From Polytrichum commune (Eukaryota; Streptophyta; Polytrichopsida; Polytrichales; Polytrichaceae): a DNA stretch of 64,000 nucleotides. The stretch covers positions 28,644,001 to 28,708,000 of the forward strand of contig OX485806.1 in assembly GCA_950295325.1 (NCBI GenBank), given 5' to 3'. Below are positions 47,701-60,379 of this stretch, in pieces (positions within the stretch are counted from its first letter, which is position 1; every line of letters starts with the position of its first letter). The notes beneath the pieces are model-generated. The model was not told the origin of the DNA and did not search any database. It was given only the letters and a program-made list of their open reading frames with translations. The position numbers and the translations under genes are program-made.

Positions 47701-49881
47701 GCATTTGCTCCACTCTTCCTGCTTCTGCTTAAGCCGGATGTGTATAATTGGCATGGCTTTCGCTGTATTCTTTCGAAGCACATCAATAATATCCAACCCA
47801 TGATCACCATAGATGCGCTCAATGCACCTAAAGTTTATTTGAGAGAGGTAGTCATCTACACCGTTTGGATGCTCTTCCATCGCACTTGCATCCCCTTGCT
47901 TGTCAGCATATTCACCCACAACTTTTGCTGTCACTGCAGTGGACTCCAGCAGCATGTCCAATTCAAATCGGTCATCTTCACAACGGAACAAGCTCTCTTC
48001 ATACTGGTTCTTTCTCATGTGCTTGAAAGAGTAATCCTCACTACCTGAGGTCACAGAGACCCAGCTGTCATTGAGCACTGCATTACCCAATGGTGTCCGA
48101 TGAGTAGATACAGGCCTCGGATAGTGCTTTGGGAGCAGCCGGTAGCTTGGAGTGCACCGATCACAGTTTGACAGATCAAGCTCAGAAATAGGTTTGTTGA
48201 TGTGCTTGTCCTTGGAAGGAACCATAGAGACTTTATGACTCGCCTCCTTGACAGCATGATGTGGCTTTACATCTCTATCCTTATCACGGTCTCTTTCCCT
48301 ATCCCTCCCTCGGTCCCGTTCTTTTTCCTTCTCCCGGGTCCTATCTCTGTCTGTCTCCTTCTCTACCTTCACGGCTTTCAGTGGTGATTCTTCTACAAAA
48401 TCCCCCAACTTCCGGCCACTGTTGAAGACCCCTGCCAAATAACCCTCGACATTCTCACAATGTGTGAGGAACTCATTGAATCCCTCCATGAGATCAGCAT
48501 GCTTGCCCAAGATGTCACTGACAAGACTTTGCAGCTCAGCACGACTGATTATTTCTTGGCTGAAAATGTTAAGACATTTTAAAAATTCTTGATATGTATC
48601 CCGGCTCCGAAGCCGTGCTTTGACCTTATCAAAGAAAGGGTATTGCACAACGTTAGTTCCACCCTTGACCCCCCTCTTGTCATCGGCAGACACTTGAGGT
48701 CCAGGGCCAGGCAACCCTTCGCCTCCTTCACCACCCTGGGATTGCTTTCTGATAAGCTTGTCAGCCCTTCTTGCAGATTCCCTCTTACACCTATGCATAG
48801 AGTCAAAGTCTTTCTCCTTGTCCCGTCCTCCCTCATCCCTATCGCCCCTCTCCTTCTTCTCCCTGTCGTCCAATCATCCACCCATGGAAGACCGTCAGGC
48901 TAATTCTCAACATTACATAGTGGCGTGGCACGAAAGCAAGTTACAACTGAACGGAGAAACATAAACCCAATAAGTAAACAAGACTAGCCCAAAAAATGTA
49001 GAATGACGAAAGACATACCCTGCTTCCTTTTTGTCTCTGTCTTTCTTTCGATCTTTTTCGGCTCGTCGTTCCAGGTCCCGATCACGATCACGATCACCAT
49101 GCATGGCAACAGACTTCTCCTTCTTGGGGACAACAAGCTTCTCCCCAAACTGCTTTCCACGGACTCCAAAACTTTTGTCATCTCCATGGCGTGATGAATT
49201 ATGATGATGCACAGGTTTGGCGGCAGGATGATGGTGATGATGATGTGAAGCAGGAGCAGAAGCTATGGATGGACCTGTGGAGCCTGGGAGAAAGTAGGTG
49301 AACTCCTCCAGTAGATCGCCATGATTTTCAAACAGTGATGCCACTTCCTGGTAGACCTCATTGATACTCTTGTTACCCTTGCGGTACATGTTGAGAATCT
49401 CCAAGAATGCCTTGTATACTTGTTCATCCGTCTGAAACCTCGCCTTGATCTTGTTCACATAGTTGATCGCTTGATCGAACTCCACCGCAGGCTGCTGCTG
49501 CTGCTTCTTTAGGTCCTCCTCAACAAGAAGGGGGAGTGTAATCTCATAGCCCGGAGGAAGAAAGGTGTTGAAGCCCAGAATCAAATCCCTGTAGCCTTTA
49601 AAGAGCTCCTTCACTCGCCCAATCACTCCCGCCGTGTCTATCCTCTGCGCTTTAAAATCCTTCATCACTTCCAGAAACTCGTCGTACTTCTCCTTGTCAT
49701 CTTTAAATTGCTCCTTCACGGCTTTTAGATACGTAAGTGCATCGTCGCATGTCAGCCGCGGCCCGCCGCTTGCGGCAGTTTGGTTCGCGGCCGTCTCGGA
49801 AGACTCCGCCCTTGGCCCCCCCGCAGCTCGCTTCCCTTGCGGAAACACACCTTCATCATCCGCCCTCTCCCGTTTCTTCAT
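44776..49881 (-). CDS. SIN3: SIN3-like (paired amphipathic helix) transcriptional co-repressor
   Basis: Four exons read 49,881-49,019, 48,862-46,527, 46,273-45,913 and 45,589-44,776 (863, 2,336, 361 and 814 nt). They sum to 1,457 codons plus a TAG stop, with GT-AG introns of 156, 253 and 323 bp. Domains: PAH1 about residues 43-112 ([10 protein letters not shown] to the FNTFLPP end), PAH2 133-202, a His-rich linker, PAH3 360-425, the HDAC-interaction domain about 516-615 ([19 protein letters not shown]), then a long acidic/Ser-rich stretch and the Sin3 C-terminal region ([14 protein letters not shown] to about 1,240). Charged RDRDRD tracts link the domains. SIN3 scaffolds the Rpd3-type histone deacetylase complex in the nucleus. 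The start ATG is supported by the [11 protein letters not shown] opening, like plant SNL proteins. Only three introns is few for a plant SIN3. The gene looks intact. Confidence 0.93.
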
Positions 49882-51140
49882 CTTGCCTAATTGCTACACC
49901 TTCACCTTCCACCTCCTCCAAACCTACATATGTCTGGAAGCAGCAGCCCCACGCAAAATCCACCCGACCAGCACCACTTCCATGTCCAACAACACCAAGA
50001 TCCAACTTCCCCGCCCGTCCTTTCTCAATCGAACATTCCAAAAGCTCCAACACTCAACCTCTAGTCCTGTAAAGAACTCCCACACATGATAGTCACCCGT
50101 CATCAACCATCCCTCACCATATTCACAAAGAAAGAAAGCTCCAAATTTCTACACTTTCCAAATTTGCTGCGCCTTCCCCGCTCTCCAGAGCTACAAATGC
50201 CTGGAAGCAGACCTACGCAAAATTTCCACCCTAGGAGCACCGCTCGCATGTCCAACAACATCAACAACAACACCAAGATCCAACTCCCCCGTGCTTCCTC
50301 AATCGAACATTCCAAAAGTTCTCACCACTCAACCTCTACTCCAAACAACTCTCACACATAGTGTTCATCCGTCATCATCAACCACACCACAATCTAAGAA
50401 AAGACAGTACTATCCCTCACCATACACAAATAAAGCAAGCTCCAAAATTTCTCGCATAATCCTCTCCCCCACTCTACTCTACTCTACTCTATTGTACACA
50501 CTTCACCCCGCCCTCACAAACCCTCACTCCACTCTACTCCGCTCCATTCCACTCTCCGCCATAACCTCCCTTTTACCATCATCACTCCACATCCCGACGC
50601 ATTACCATAAATTCTCGTACTTTAAAAATTAAATATAATCCCCCTCTCGCTCTCTCTCACACATACACAATACACTTAAAGAAAACTCCAACCAAAAAGA
50701 TATAGACTCCCGCAATACGTACCTCCCTCTCCAAGGCAAACAACAACAAGAAGAAAGAACAAGTCCTTGCCAGAATGCCTGCGTCTGTCTGTGTGATCCG
50801 CTCCCAATTGCGACGGCCCGCCCTCGCCGCCAGCTTGTGGCGGAGCTCCCTAAGTGCAGCGGAACAAGTCGACGGCGAGTTTCGGCGACTTAGAAGAGCG
50901 AGAGAGGAGAGCTCAGACAGACGAGCGGACGGAAGGGGAAGAAGAGGATGAAGAAGAAGATGAAGAAGAATAAGACGAGAGAGAGAGAGCGAGAGAGAGC
51001 GAGAGAGAGGTGATGAAGTGAAGAGTCTAAATTAGCGGAAGAGAAAGACAAGAGTGAGCGAGAGAGAGAGAACAAGAAATGGAGAAGAGGAGGAGGAAGA
51101 AGAAGAAGGCTTCCTTCCTTCCCTCCCTTCCTTCGGTTCT
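49882..51140 (-). promoter_or_regulatory. SIN3 upstream region with CT/GA tracts and a duplication
   Basis: Read on the minus strand this is the SIN3 leader and promoter region. At 50,930-51,110 it has a long GA-rich run (GAGAGAGCGAGAG), the CT-rich tract typical of plant core promoters and 5' leaders when read from the other side. Between 49,905-50,110 and 50,170-50,385 a segment of about 200 bp is duplicated (CAACACCAAGATCCAAC, TCAATCGAACATTCCAAAAG). The exact transcription start cannot be placed. Confidence 0.55.
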
Positions 51141-51149
51141 CTTCTCTTT

Positions 51150-51638
51150 CTTTCTCTTCGTTGGGTTGCCTTTCCAGGCCCACTCCACTCTCACTCTCTC
51201 CCCCTCTTCCCACAACTGTCCTTTGAGAACGTTGTTTCCTCCCTCTTGGGAACAACAATACTTACGTTACATATATGCAGCCGACAAGTGTGTTCTCTTG
51301 CTTAACCCTTCCTTCACCCTTAACCCCTAGCTTAAATGCTTTTCAAGATCATGTTATGTTTGCAACTTAGTTCCCCACCAATGTGTAATATCTTCAAATA
51401 TGATGAGTTTCACAACTGTCCTTTGAGAACATTGTTTCCTCTCTTTTGGGAACAACACTACTTACATTACATATATGCAATTGACAAGTGTGTTCTCTTG
51501 CTTGACCCTTCCTCATCCTCAATCCCTAATTTTATGAGTTTTTCAAAAACATGTTATGTTTGCAACTTTCCCACCAATTTATAGTGTCTTCAATTATAAT
51601 GAATTTTTGAAGTTCCATGTTTTTGTCATTTTTTGTTG

Positions 51639-51705
<67 letters not shown>

Positions 51706-52060
51706 TGTCCTTTGAGAACGTCGTTTCCTCTTTTGGGAACAACACTACATATAGTAGATGACAAGTGTGTTCTCTTGTTTAACCTTTCCTTCACCCTTCA
51801 CCCTTATGTTAAAAGCTTCTCAAGATCGTGTTATGTTTGCAACTTTCCTGCTAAATTGTAGTATCTTTACTTATGATATAATTTTAAAGTTCCTTTCCTT
51901 TTTGTTCCTTTCTTTTTGTTGGTTGCATTTCCAAGCTCGTTCTTCTCGCTCTCTCTCCTCCCACGATTCTCCTTTGGCAACATTGTTTCCTCTATGTTGT
52001 AAACAACACTACGTTACATCCATGCAACCAAGTGTGTTATCTTGCTTAACCCTCTAATGC
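51150..52060. repeat. Repeat array, about 200-280 bp units (first four)
   Basis: The unit has a CT-rich lead (TTGGTTGCCTTTCCAGGCTCACTC), CCCACAACTGTCCTTTGAGAA, a 9-bp stem GTTGTTTCC...GGGAACAAC, ACAAGTGTGTTCTCTTGCTTAA and CAAGATCATGTTATGTTTGCAAC. Copies start near 51,205, 51,411, 51,706 and 51,955. Further copies are at 53,090, 53,380, 53,815 and 56,030. No coding capacity is seen. Confidence 0.88.
51641..51702. repeat. (TC)31 microsatellite
   Basis: This is an uninterrupted TC run of 62 bp, placed at the start of the third repeat unit. Confidence 0.98.
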
Positions 52061-52910
52061 TTGTGCAACCCGAAATGGGTTGCCACCTAATATTTTGATG
52101 GTGTTTGCAACCCACTAGGTGGCAATCTTACGTGGTTCCCACTACCACGTGGGCCAAAATAACATATAGAAGCTTCATACTCCCAAGCATGTAGAATTTT
52201 TTGTTAAGTTGGCATTGCTTGTTTCAGGAGGTGGTTTCACGTGTCGGCCAAATGTAGGAGCCAAATTTAGGAGCCAATATCTTTCAAATATCATGCCCAA
52301 TTTGCGTGGGGGTTTTTCCCCTGGGGATGAGATGACAGTTGTGCACGACTTGATTAAATGGATATGGAAACAAAATGAATGCACATGTTGCTTGCTCAAT
52401 AAAAAAAAAGTATATAAAAAAATTAAATCTTAAATTAAAAAAATTATATATAATGAATTATTATTTAATTTATAAATTATTATTAAAAACAACAACAACA
52501 ACCTCATGTGGCCCCTCCAACTTTGAGGGTGATAGACTTCATCTAAATTTTATTCCAAAAACCCCAAATTTTATGGCTCATTCGTCATTCACATAACATA
52601 TTATGGCAAAGTTGCCAACTTTCTAAAAGTTGTGACATGACCGAAATGGTCATGAAAAGAGAAATTTCATAATTTTATGTAGTTGCCCATCAGATGAAGG
52701 CCATGTTCATATGTCAATTTGACCTTAGAAAGTATGGTCCAATTGACTTCAAATTTTATCATAAATAATATATGGTAGTCTAGTTCACATTTGCGTGGTT
52801 GGATTTAAAATATAATAAAATAAAAGTTTATTTTCCTACATAACAAAAATAAATTAGCATTGGTGCTGGAAATGCCTGAAAATGAAATGTGAAGGCTTGT
52901 TTCCCTAATA
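52060..52910. other. Insertion splitting the fourth repeat unit
   Basis: The unit stops at CTTGCTTAACCCT near 52,055 and resumes at CTTCATCCTTCATCCTTAACCCC near 52,908. The intervening about 850 bp includes two GGGTTGCCACC/GGTGGCAA-like inverted segments at 52,075-52,150. CTAAT occurs on both sides, so a short target duplication is possible. No terminal inverted repeat is clear. Confidence 0.4.
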
Positions 52911-53079
52911 CTTCATCCTTCATCCTTAACCCCTAAGTGTTCTCCAAGATCATGTTATGTTTGCAACTTTTTGCCAAATTGTAGTATCTATAATTATGAT
53001 AAGAAGTCTTTTATTATCTAAATTTCAAAAAAAACAAATTATTTCGTTTTGTTGGTTGTATTTTTCCAAATCCACGCTT

Positions 53080-53980
53080 CTCACTCTCTCCTTCCACATT
53101 TGTTCTTTAAGAATGTTGTTTCCTCACTCTTGGGAACAACACTACTTACGGTACATAAGCATGTAGTAGTCAAGTGTGTTTTCTTGGTTAACCTTACACT
53201 CTTAACACCTCAATACTCCCTAAGGTCATGTTATGCCCGTAACTTTCCACCAATCTATAGTATTTATGATTGTGATAAGAATCTACATTTATGATGTTTT
53301 TAAAATGTGTTTTCTTCCATCTCCTCAATCTCCTTGTTGGGTTTTTTATTCAAGTGCATTCCTCTCACATTCTCCTCCCAAAATTGTCCTTTGAGAATGT
53401 TGTTTCCTCTCTCTTGGGAACAACACTACGTTAACATACATGCAACAATCACATGTACTCTCTTGCTCAACCCTTCACTCTTGACTCCTAGCAACTCCTC
53501 AAGGTCATGTCGTTTGTAGCTTTCCACCAATCTATAGAATCTATAATCACAATTCAAAGATGTTTAATTATGATAAATGTTCAATAATAAAACATCATTC
53601 TTTCTCTTTCTCTTTCTCTTTGTTAGTTGCCTTTCCAGCCTCACTCTTCTCATGCCCCAATCACACCAAACTTTGTGTCATGCTTCCATTCGTGAATTTG
53701 CTAGGGAGTATGTCAAAAAAAATAGATGTTGGCCCACCACTTTTCACACTATTACAACCTAAGATGCTGACGGATGGTGTTAGAAGTGGTTGGTGTGATC
53801 CACCCCTCACTCTCTCCTCCCACAACCATCCTTTGGGAACCTTGTTTCCTCTTTTTTGGGAACAACACTACTATACATACATGCAAATATTGTGGTTTCG
53901 TGTTCAATCCTTCACCTTTGCAAGCCCTGCAAGATCATGTTGTATTTGCAACTTTCCCAACAATTTCAGCGAATAATTAT
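53080..53980. repeat. Repeat array, further three units
   Basis: Copies at about 53,090-53,290, 53,380-53,570 and 53,815-53,980 share the TTTGAGAATGTTGTTTCCTC, GGGAACAACACTAC and CAAGGTCATGTT cores with the array at 51,150. Divergence is higher than among the first units. Confidence 0.85.
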
Positions 53981-54600
53981 ATCCGGAGCTAATTTATGAG
54001 TTATTTGGGCCCTTAGAATCCTTCTAGGCGTTGTCTACCCAAACCATCGCAACCTTTTGCCAACCATTCCGACCCTTCATGAACCGTTGCAACCATTCAT
54101 GGATCATCATTGTCACATGTTGTCACAAACGATATGCTACCCTAATTTGAAGTGTTGGTGCTTGGTATCAAATAATATTGTCAAGATAATTGGGAACCCA
54201 AAATAAAAGCATGCAATGTCCTATTGCCCAATGTCAAGGATGGGTTTTATCATCACCAATCAACTAGTAAGCCACCATGCATGATGTGTGAGTGGATTGC
54301 AGGATTCCTACGTTTTCACATGCAGTCAAGACCATTAGTCATTGGACCTTCCAGCAATTTGTTGCAATGGTCTAAGAGATGTGTGGAGTGACTAACCATT
54401 GTTTTTAAGGTTGCATGTGTATGGGTATCTAAGGTGGCAATACGTGAACTCTATTTAGTGGAGGGTGAGTGCTTACCAAGGATATATGGGTTCTGATGCA
54501 TGTGTAGGTAGTCTTCGTACAAGAAAGATGTTTGAGTGTAGTCTAGGTGAGCATTGACAATTTTAGGGGCTGCATGGGCAATGTTTAGGGAGAATCCAGT
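53981..54600. other. Spacer with no gene seen
   Basis: AT-rich spacer with no recognisable frame or repeat. Confidence 0.4.
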
Positions 54601-55560
54601 CTAGGATCGTGCATTCAAACGAGGGTTGAGGGTGAGACATTTCAATATGGTGAGATGATGGGTGAAGAGCATTTCACAAATTTGATTTAAGACTTTGTTG
54701 TGTTTGTCTATGTGGAGACCTTTAAGGATGGGTTTTGTACATGAGGCTATGAGGTGGGCTTGGGTTTCGCTTTGAATAGGCCATATTTGCATTTGGTAGT
54801 GGGGCAAAAGATGGAGAAAAGGTTTGTCGCTAAAAGGTGTTTTCTTTAGTTGCCCATGTACTGGCCATTTTATAATTCAATGGTTTGGGTGGTGTGGGTG
54901 GTGTGGGTAAGTGGGTTGGCCCAATATGGACTTGAGAGGGTGAGATAGAGGCGTTCATTGTCTGTTCATTTGTGGACAGAGGGGTGGTTTGGGATGGTGA
55001 CATTTCAGCTATGGTTATGGTATAAGGTAGACATGCCTAATTCAATCAATGAAATTATTTTGACACCTACATTTGGGTTTAGTTTATTAGTTTGTACACT
55101 AAACGCTCAACACCCTGATTGGACAGGACACCAAAACGACAAGTGTTTAAAACTTATGGAATTGATCCTAGTTCTTCGTATACATTTGCAAATGCATAAA
55201 ACTCTGAACCTCACAAGTCCAAGTAGTATAGGTAGCAAACATCAAAATGGAATGTCGAAGAAGGCCCATTTATCTTAGAGGGGGATATGTGTTGAGATTG
55301 CGTATGGGTTTTGTATGCTTCAAACTTTGTTGATTAGCAAGCTTGGTGCGATGAGCGAGATAGGGCTTGGTTTTGTTTAGCAATGGGTGGGGATGTTTTT
55401 GGGAAGATGTTGGACATGCATCTTCCTAGTAAGCATGTGAGTTTGTGTTGAAGTCTTGTTTGGGAAGGGGGGGGGGGTCTAGTATGTGCACGAGTCTTGT
55501 GGAACAATGGATATTGATGCCCCATGATGCCATAATGTCAAGAGTTTTGTGTAGGAGATT
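54601..55560 (-). mobile_element. Possible LINE reverse-transcriptase C-terminal relic
   Basis: The minus-strand frame 54,807-54,601 (ETQAHLIASCTKPILKGLHIDKHNK) resembles the C-terminal part of a plant LINE ORF2, where such a Cys/His-containing stretch follows the RT domain. Farther right (55,560-55,330 minus) the frames are broken and only suggest a continuation. No RT catalytic motif is seen. Confidence 0.35.
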
Positions 55561-56024
55561 GAGCCTAGGTGTTACCAACTTTGGAGTAAATTTGGGTTTG
55601 AGAGTTTATTAGGTGCATAGTTGTGAGCACATGAAGTATGCCTCAATTCCAAAGTTTACTTATATACTATTTGTAAGTGAGGGATGATCATTTTTGTGAG
55701 GATGCACTCAATGTCTTTGGGTTGTAGGATTAAGTTGCAAGCCTTAAAGATAAAAAAATTCTAAAGATGAACTTATAGATATTATGAAATTTCACATGGT
55801 TAACATGTATGAATCTATAATTATATATTTCAAGATGTGAAATCCGTATTTACATATGTTGCTTTAACTACAAAAAAAATTCAAGGATATCATAGTCACT
55901 AGTTAGGAATAGCAACGCGTAGCAATATATTGTGGTGTTTACAATTCTAATGAGTTTTTATTCTTTCTTTCCTTCCTTTTCTTTCTTTGTCTTCAATGGC
56001 TTGCCTTCCCATGCTCACTCCTCA

Positions 56025-56240
56025 CAATCTCCTCTCCCACGATTGTACTTTGGGAACCTTGTTTCCACACTCTTGGCATGGGAACAACACTATGTTACAT
56101 ACATTCATCAATCAAGTGTGCATTCTTGCATAACCTTGGGATAATCCTTCCCCCTTAACTCTTGAAATCTCTTCAAAGTCATGTTATGCTTGCAACTATC
56201 CCACCAATTTGTACTAGCTATCTATAATCATTATGATATG
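56025..56240. repeat. Outlying copy of the 51,150 repeat family
   Basis: TTTGGGAACCTTGTTTCC, GGGAACAACACTATG and CAAAGTCATGTTATGCTTGCAAC match the family core. This copy lies 2 kb from the array. Confidence 0.85.
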
Positions 56241-57235
56241 AGATTCATTTTTATGATGATTTTCAAAGTAATAACTATTGAATTAAATATAGGAAGACTT
56301 CAAAAGTAACATTTGCAATGGTGCTTCACAACTTCTCTTTTTTTGTAATAGGTTCTCAAAAAACTATCGGAATTGTTGCTTTTAATAATGTCTTAGAAAA
56401 CTCTCTATGGATGAGCTCAGGCCTTTAGCCTTAAAAAGCTCAAATGTTGGTTTTGATCCTATGATAAATATTGAAAAGCTCAATGGGGATGCAAATGAGT
56501 TTTTTTTTCTTCAAGAACTTATATTGATAGATGGCATGTGTGGTCGCATTTGCATAAATTAAAACATATCCCTTATAATTATATATATTTAAAAATATGC
56601 TTCAATCGGCGAACATAAGTTAAATGCAACATAGAAGCAAAGGTTAGATTTAACATATATTATTAGGTGCAACTTGAGTTTTTGAAAATCTTATATTTTG
56701 GTTAATTTAGTCACGTGGCATATCCACCAATACACTTTCAATATATCTGAAGTCCATGGAAAATATGTGTGTTCTTAGTATTTATTTGAATTTTCTAGCA
56801 TTGAAACACAATAAGAATTTAAAATAATTTTATATGTAAATATTATTCATTTAATTAATAAATAATGAAAATATATCTAAAACATTTATTTAAATATAAC
56901 CTCAGTCATATTTTCATGTGTGTTGTAGATAAGTTTTCATCCAATATACTCATGCCGTTCATAACCTTACTTGAACATGCAATATTCTAGAACTTATATT
57001 AAATAATTGGAACATTAAGAACTTGTAAGAAATCATACTATATTATGATACTCTAAAACCTACACAAATGTTGTATTTCTCACATTTGATTCCTCACAAA
57101 TATCACGTTTTCAATAAATTTTCACTCAAACTCTTCAAAATATCAATTTTCTTATGTAGCATCCATAAATAATCATCAAAGATGATCATGTTCTGGCACA
57201 CCATCACAAGTGCAAAGCACACGTACATATAGATG
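56241..57235. other. AT-rich spacer, no gene seen
   Basis: Low-complexity AT-rich sequence with no frames of note. Confidence 0.4.
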
Positions 57236-57239
57236 TTAT

Positions 57240-57950
57240 GCTATGTAAATTATATTTATTCTTTAAGCTTAAGCACACGGAGTTATATGAGTCATATGAA
57301 AACAAGAACCATATGAATGAGATCCTTACATCAGTAGCAATGACTCTACTTCAAAAAGCTTGTACTTTCAACCCTTGGAATGATCAATTATATACCCAAA
57401 AAAATCATACCATTGTTATGTTTAAAATGCTTGAGCTTTTAGAACGACGACTACATTGTTTTGGCACACCATTATCCTACATGTACCAAGCATATGTCCC
57501 GCCCGTACATGTGTATATCGACTCAATTTTATATAATTATTCACCTATGGAAAATTTTATGTTTTCTTCGATTTCAAAATGTTTACATGGACTTTTAACA
57601 AGTTCTATGAGAACAAAAACAACATGGATATGATCCTTAAACCAATACCAACAACTCTACTTCACAAACTTTTCACTTCCAAACCTTGTAACCTCTCGTT
57701 TTATAGCAAATGAACAATGCAGATTCCTATGGGAAAAAGACTTAGAGCTTTTAGAGCAACGACTTGACTCCCTTTTAGTGCACTATAATCTTTACGCATG
57801 CTAATTACATGCGAGAAATTCAACCTAAATCTTTACAATTATTGATCCTAAAGAATCAACATAGTTTTCAAGTCAAGAATGTTTACACAAACTTGAATGA
57901 GTTTCATGAAAACAAACATTGTGTGGATATCATCATCATTGTGCTATTTT
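57240..57950. repeat. Degenerate direct repeat of about 310 bp
   Basis: A segment with CATATGAAAACAAGAACCATATGAATGAGATCCTTA, ACAACTCTACTTCA and TTAGAACGACGACTACATT recurs from about 57,580 as CTATGAGAACAAAAACAACATGGATATGATCC and so on. A third shortened copy starts near 57,885. Confidence 0.7.
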
Positions 57951-58674
57951 GTATCATGCATACCACCACCACCAGGTGATAGTAGCATGCATGCGAAGTG
58001 ACTATTTACTCATGTTTTCCTTCAAAAGGAAATCAACATCAAGTCATACTTGAGTGAGACGAGTTATGGAAAAAAAAGAAATTGTTGTATGGAGTGAAAA
58101 ACACACATAACTCAAGAATGTTGAAGAAACAATCCAAAATGGTAGAGAAGCAATTTGAAACCCATTGTCCATCAAAACAAATATGTCTAGTCATTTTGAA
58201 GTATGGTTTTCAAATGGCATATGATAACTTATGTACACTGTATGAGTCAAGTTATCCCCTTTAGACACCTCTAACACACATTGATTTCTTGGACATGCTT
58301 TTCATTGCATGACTACTTTTATTTGTATGATTCTAAGAATGGGTGACGAGTATGAAAGGAGTAAATAATTTAGTTGACACTAAGTTAAATAACATTCCAA
58401 AGATAAATAATGAACATGTCATGGACTATCAACCCCAAATATATTACAATACTAAGTGGGCCTATATTCAGATAATACAGTGACCACAATCTAAGGCCCG
58501 ATTTCCCAAACATGTCAAGTTTACAATTCTTGTGTCATCACATAATTTACATAACTCTAGTTGTCTCCACATTTTATCATATATTTAGAAAATGCTTATC
58601 AAGGTTGGTATTTTACATTTGAGAATTGATCCTGCGTAAAAAATCAAGAGTTACAACCATGAATAGGTGAAATA
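57951..58674. other. Spacer with no gene seen
   Basis: AT-rich spacer. A short frame at 58,082-58,264 is unrecognised. Confidence 0.4.
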
Positions 58675-59263
58675 TACTAGAAGGGGTTTCCGGAGCTCAT
58701 AGAGCATATTGCTTTTGCCAATGAGGACTACACTAACCAACTAATTTGGTGTGGCACTAAAATTGGTGTGCCATGCTAATTGGAGTGGTCTTCATGACTA
58801 GTCACGTAACACCAAGTGTCATGTAACACCCTCTCTAGTTGGCACCTTGTGATTCTAAGACAATTGTTGTTCAAAGATGATGAACCACACTAAATCATAT
58901 GTTTAGTGTACCTAACAAAAGTGCATGAGGACATTAGTAATGTGAATAAGCCAACAAATGGTTATACTAAAAGGATTTTCCAGAGTTCAAAAAAAACATA
59001 TTGCTTTTGCCAATGAGAAGGACTAGACTAAACATTTAATCTAGTGTGACACTAAAATTGATGTGCCATGCTAATTAGAGCGGTCTTCACAACTTATCAT
59101 GTAGCAAAACGTGACATATGACACCCTCTCTAGTTGCCACCCAATGATTATGAGACAATTGGTGTGGGTCGATGATGATTAGTGTGGGCCACACTAAATC
59201 AGATGTTTAGTGTACCTAAACGGATGCACAAGGGCAGAAACAGTGTGAATAAGCCAGCAAATG
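58675..59263. repeat. Direct duplication of about 290 bp
   Basis: 58,675-58,963 (TATTGCTTTTGCCAATGAG, AATTGGTGTGCCATGCTAATT, ACACCCTCTCTAGTTG, TGTTTAGTGTACCTAA) recurs at 58,968-59,263 with about 85-90% identity by eye. No coding content is recognised. Confidence 0.85.
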
Positions 59264-60379
59264 ATTTAACTCTGCAAAAATATGAAGTATTGGAGGGATC
59301 CACCTCACCCAGAGCTTCAACTCTCTAAATATTTCTAGTTCTATATATTTCTAATTGATAAATTCCAAGTTATCCAAATTCAGAGGCAGCGTGCAATCAT
59401 TTCTCAAAGAATAGTTCCAGTCAAATTACCTTACTTGAAGAATCATCACAAGAAAGATTTCAGCACTGCAAGAGGCATTAGCCCCCACATCCATATAGTG
59501 ACGGTATACCAGTTCCATCAAACTTGTTGCTCAAAACATCTGCACTTTTGACAACTGTGGACACAAATCTATTCAAAGAAAGCTGGCAGTGAATAGAGTT
59601 GATTGCATAAGTTGGCACAACTGATATCAGTACATATAGTGATGCCATATGCATAAAAATGCTCATGATGGTTTCACACCCAAGTTAGCTTGCTGGATGA
59701 CCTGAAACCTGTGGTATTTCAAATGGTAAATTCTCAGGAAAAACGGCAATGAAATGATGTTCTAAATACATCACTTTTGAACCACCAAAAGAAGCGCTCC
59801 CATTCACACTTTGGAGCAGGTATGCTATGACAACATTGGCACTGTCCCTGCTTTAGTTTGAAAATTTGATGTATGAGTCAAAGAAAACAATCATGTGCCT
59901 GATTCATATGCAAGGCAAGAAAAAGATCTTCGTAATTGACAGAGTGCTACTTCCTCTAGTGATTGAATTTGTAAAAGGGTTGTTCCCGTGTGTTTGGGAA
60001 TCCATAGGAACTCCTGGGAACCCCATACAGTTGCAAGGTCACTACAACTGACCTTGTACAGAATTCATGAATCCAGAACTTGAAAGAGCTGACATGCCCT
60101 GACCACTTGACTTGTTGGCTACATGATGCAAGGCCATACAATTACTTACATTGGCAGTCCATGCTGCAACTTGACTAAACTACTCTGATATTCTCAAATG
60201 CAGCTCGGACATTTGCAATAGGTGAGAAGAGGATAAAAGATTCAAGAGGGTTGACTTAAGCAGGAACTCAGTGGGCACCAGGTGAAGAAGTAACCAGATC
60301 AAAATTAAAAGGAATGCACCAGCCTCTCCCTCAGAGATTGCCCCTCTACACTATCTGAGGTAACTAACTGTAGGAAAAC
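59264..60379. other. SufC downstream region
   Basis: No gene is recognised. The last several hundred bases before 60,380 probably include the 3' UTR of SufC (minus strand). Confidence 0.45.

Noticed and set aside
50890-51258. 122-codon minus frame upstream of SIN3
   Set aside because: Low-complexity Ser/Arg/Phe translation of GA/CT tracts.
52055-52910. A named transposon in the insertion that splits the repeat unit
   Set aside because: No terminal inverted repeat could be paired, and the possible CTAAT duplication is too short to decide.
55464-55473. Poly-G run as a functional element
   Set aside because: A short homopolymer in AT-rich spacer with nothing else around it.
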